The notes below the pieces were generated by a model. It saw nothing but the letters and a program-made list of their open reading frames with translations. It did not search any database and had not been told where the DNA came from. A program made the position numbers and the translations under genes. Shown here one piece after another: positions 5,476 through 5,948 of a stretch of 5,948 nt of DNA (its first letter is position 1; each line of letters opens with the position of its first letter). The stretch is from contig CAMLDW010000077.1 in NCBI GenBank assembly GCA_946479035.1, positions 1 through 5,948 on the forward strand, given 5' to 3'. Source of the DNA: an uncultured Chthonomonadaceae bacterium (lineage in GTDB: Bacteria; Armatimonadota; Fimbriimonadia; Fimbriimonadales; Fimbriimonadaceae).

Positions 5476-5948
5476 ATGGACGCACGTACGGCGCCGGGGC
5501 TGCACCAGCTCATCAAGGCGCGGCTTGACCTCGTCCGCGAGGACCTGGACGAAGTCACCGCCCGCCTCAGCGACGACATGCTCCCGTGGGCGCCGGCGGC
5601 AGGGATGCGCACGATCAAGGGGCAGATCGAGGAGATCGCGGGGACCGAGGTCCAGACCGTCACGTGGATGCGCGAGGGGGTGCAGATCCCGTACGAGCAG
5701 GCGATGGCGTTCGGCGAGCGCACCGAGAGCCTCGAGGGGCTGAAGGGCGTGCTGCGGACGGTCCGGGCGGGCACGCTGGCGTTTCTTGATTCGCTCAGCG
5801 AAAAGGAGCTGGCGGCTCCCGCGCCCTTCCCCGAGCGGTGGTTCGAGTCGTTGCGGCTGCCTTCGGTGCCGCCGAGCGAGGCGTTCCGCAGCATCGCGCA
5901 GCACGAGTGGTACCACGTCGGTCAGCTCGTCTCGTACCTCTGGGCGCG
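5476..5948 (+). CDS. DinB-family (DinB_2-like) protein, 3' end outside window
   Basis: An open frame of 157 complete codons runs from ATG at 5476 to the right edge without a stop. It is the best coding frame in this end of the window. The protein is Glu/Leu-rich and helical, as expected for the four-helix DinB/YfiT-like fold, and ends with IAQHEWYHVGQLVSYLW (140-156). That contains the H-x-x-x-H pair (H143, H147) and following G-Q typical of DinB metal sites. The third metal His is normally in the second helix; here the equivalent stretch (about 47-60, IKGQIEEIAGTEVQ) has Glu residues and no His. The family includes metal-dependent thiol transferases and many proteins of unknown function, and the substrate here is unknown. 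Usual length is about 150-175 residues, so only a short tail should be missing. It is divergent from the DGHA operon. Confidence 0.8.
   Translation, partial: MDARTAPGLHQLIKARLDLVREDLDEVTARLSDDMLPWAPAAGMRTIKGQIEEIAGTEVQTVTWMREGVQIPYEQAMAFGERTESLEGLKGVLRTVRAGTLAFLDSLSEKELAAPAPFPERWFESLRLPSVPPSEAFRSIAQHEWYHVGQLVSYLWA

Noticed and set aside
5464..5916. Long minus-strand open frames opposite the DinB-like gene (also 5367-5894)
   Set aside because: They have no domain or motif and have shadow-like Arg/Ser/Ala composition. The plus-strand frame has a DinB-type HEWYHVGQ motif and a promoter-like box at its start.

Overview
This is a GC-rich, gene-dense bacterial window with no sign of mobile DNA: no transposase, integrase, CRISPR array, tRNA or rRNA. 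The best taxonomic hint is a tandem pair of small membrane-anchored proteins. They share a Y-A-A-D ... L-P ... W ... PYVK body and a C-terminal F-[LV]-DGHA motif, as in the 'H-X9-DG' (DUF1559-like) proteins abundant in Armatimonadota and Planctomycetes. With a DinB-family protein, an ABC-2 cassette and apparently leaderless promoters, I lean towards Armatimonadota (Fimbriimonadia-like). This is an inference, not a proven placement.

Layout. Positions 1-78 hold the last 25 codons of an unrecognised plus-strand gene, followed by a perfect 13-bp hairpin (102-131) that probably terminates transcription from both sides. Positions 148-3693, minus strand, hold a tightly packed four-gene operon, in transcription order: ABC ATPase A (2776-3693), ABC-2 permease A (1824-2783), ABC ATPase B (910-1827) and ABC-2 permease B (148-909). 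The genes overlap by 8 nt, overlap by 4 nt (GTGA), and abut with no gap (TAG-ATG). Each internal start has its own GGAGG ribosome binding site. The cassette encodes either two ABC-2 exporters made together or one mixed complex; the substrate cannot be read from sequence.

A 72-bp divergent region (3694-3765) separates the operon from a plus-strand nucleoside diphosphate kinase (3766-4182). That gene ends 10 bp from the end of a convergent minus-strand pair (4734-5354, then 4193-4744, overlapping by 11 nt) encoding the two DGHA proteins. Another divergent region (5355-5475) separates this pair from a plus-strand DinB-like gene, which starts at 5476 and runs off the right edge.

The most notable signals are these. 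(1) The two DGHA paralogs keep the domain body but lack both the prepilin N-terminus and the His that names the motif. (2) All four transcription-unit-leading genes have a TANNNT box 5-15 nt before the start codon and little or no Shine-Dalgarno sequence, whereas the genes inside operons have clear ones, which suggests leaderless or very short-leader transcripts. (3) The four ABC genes form an unusually compact double cassette. I found no clearly new defence, mobile or RNA system.
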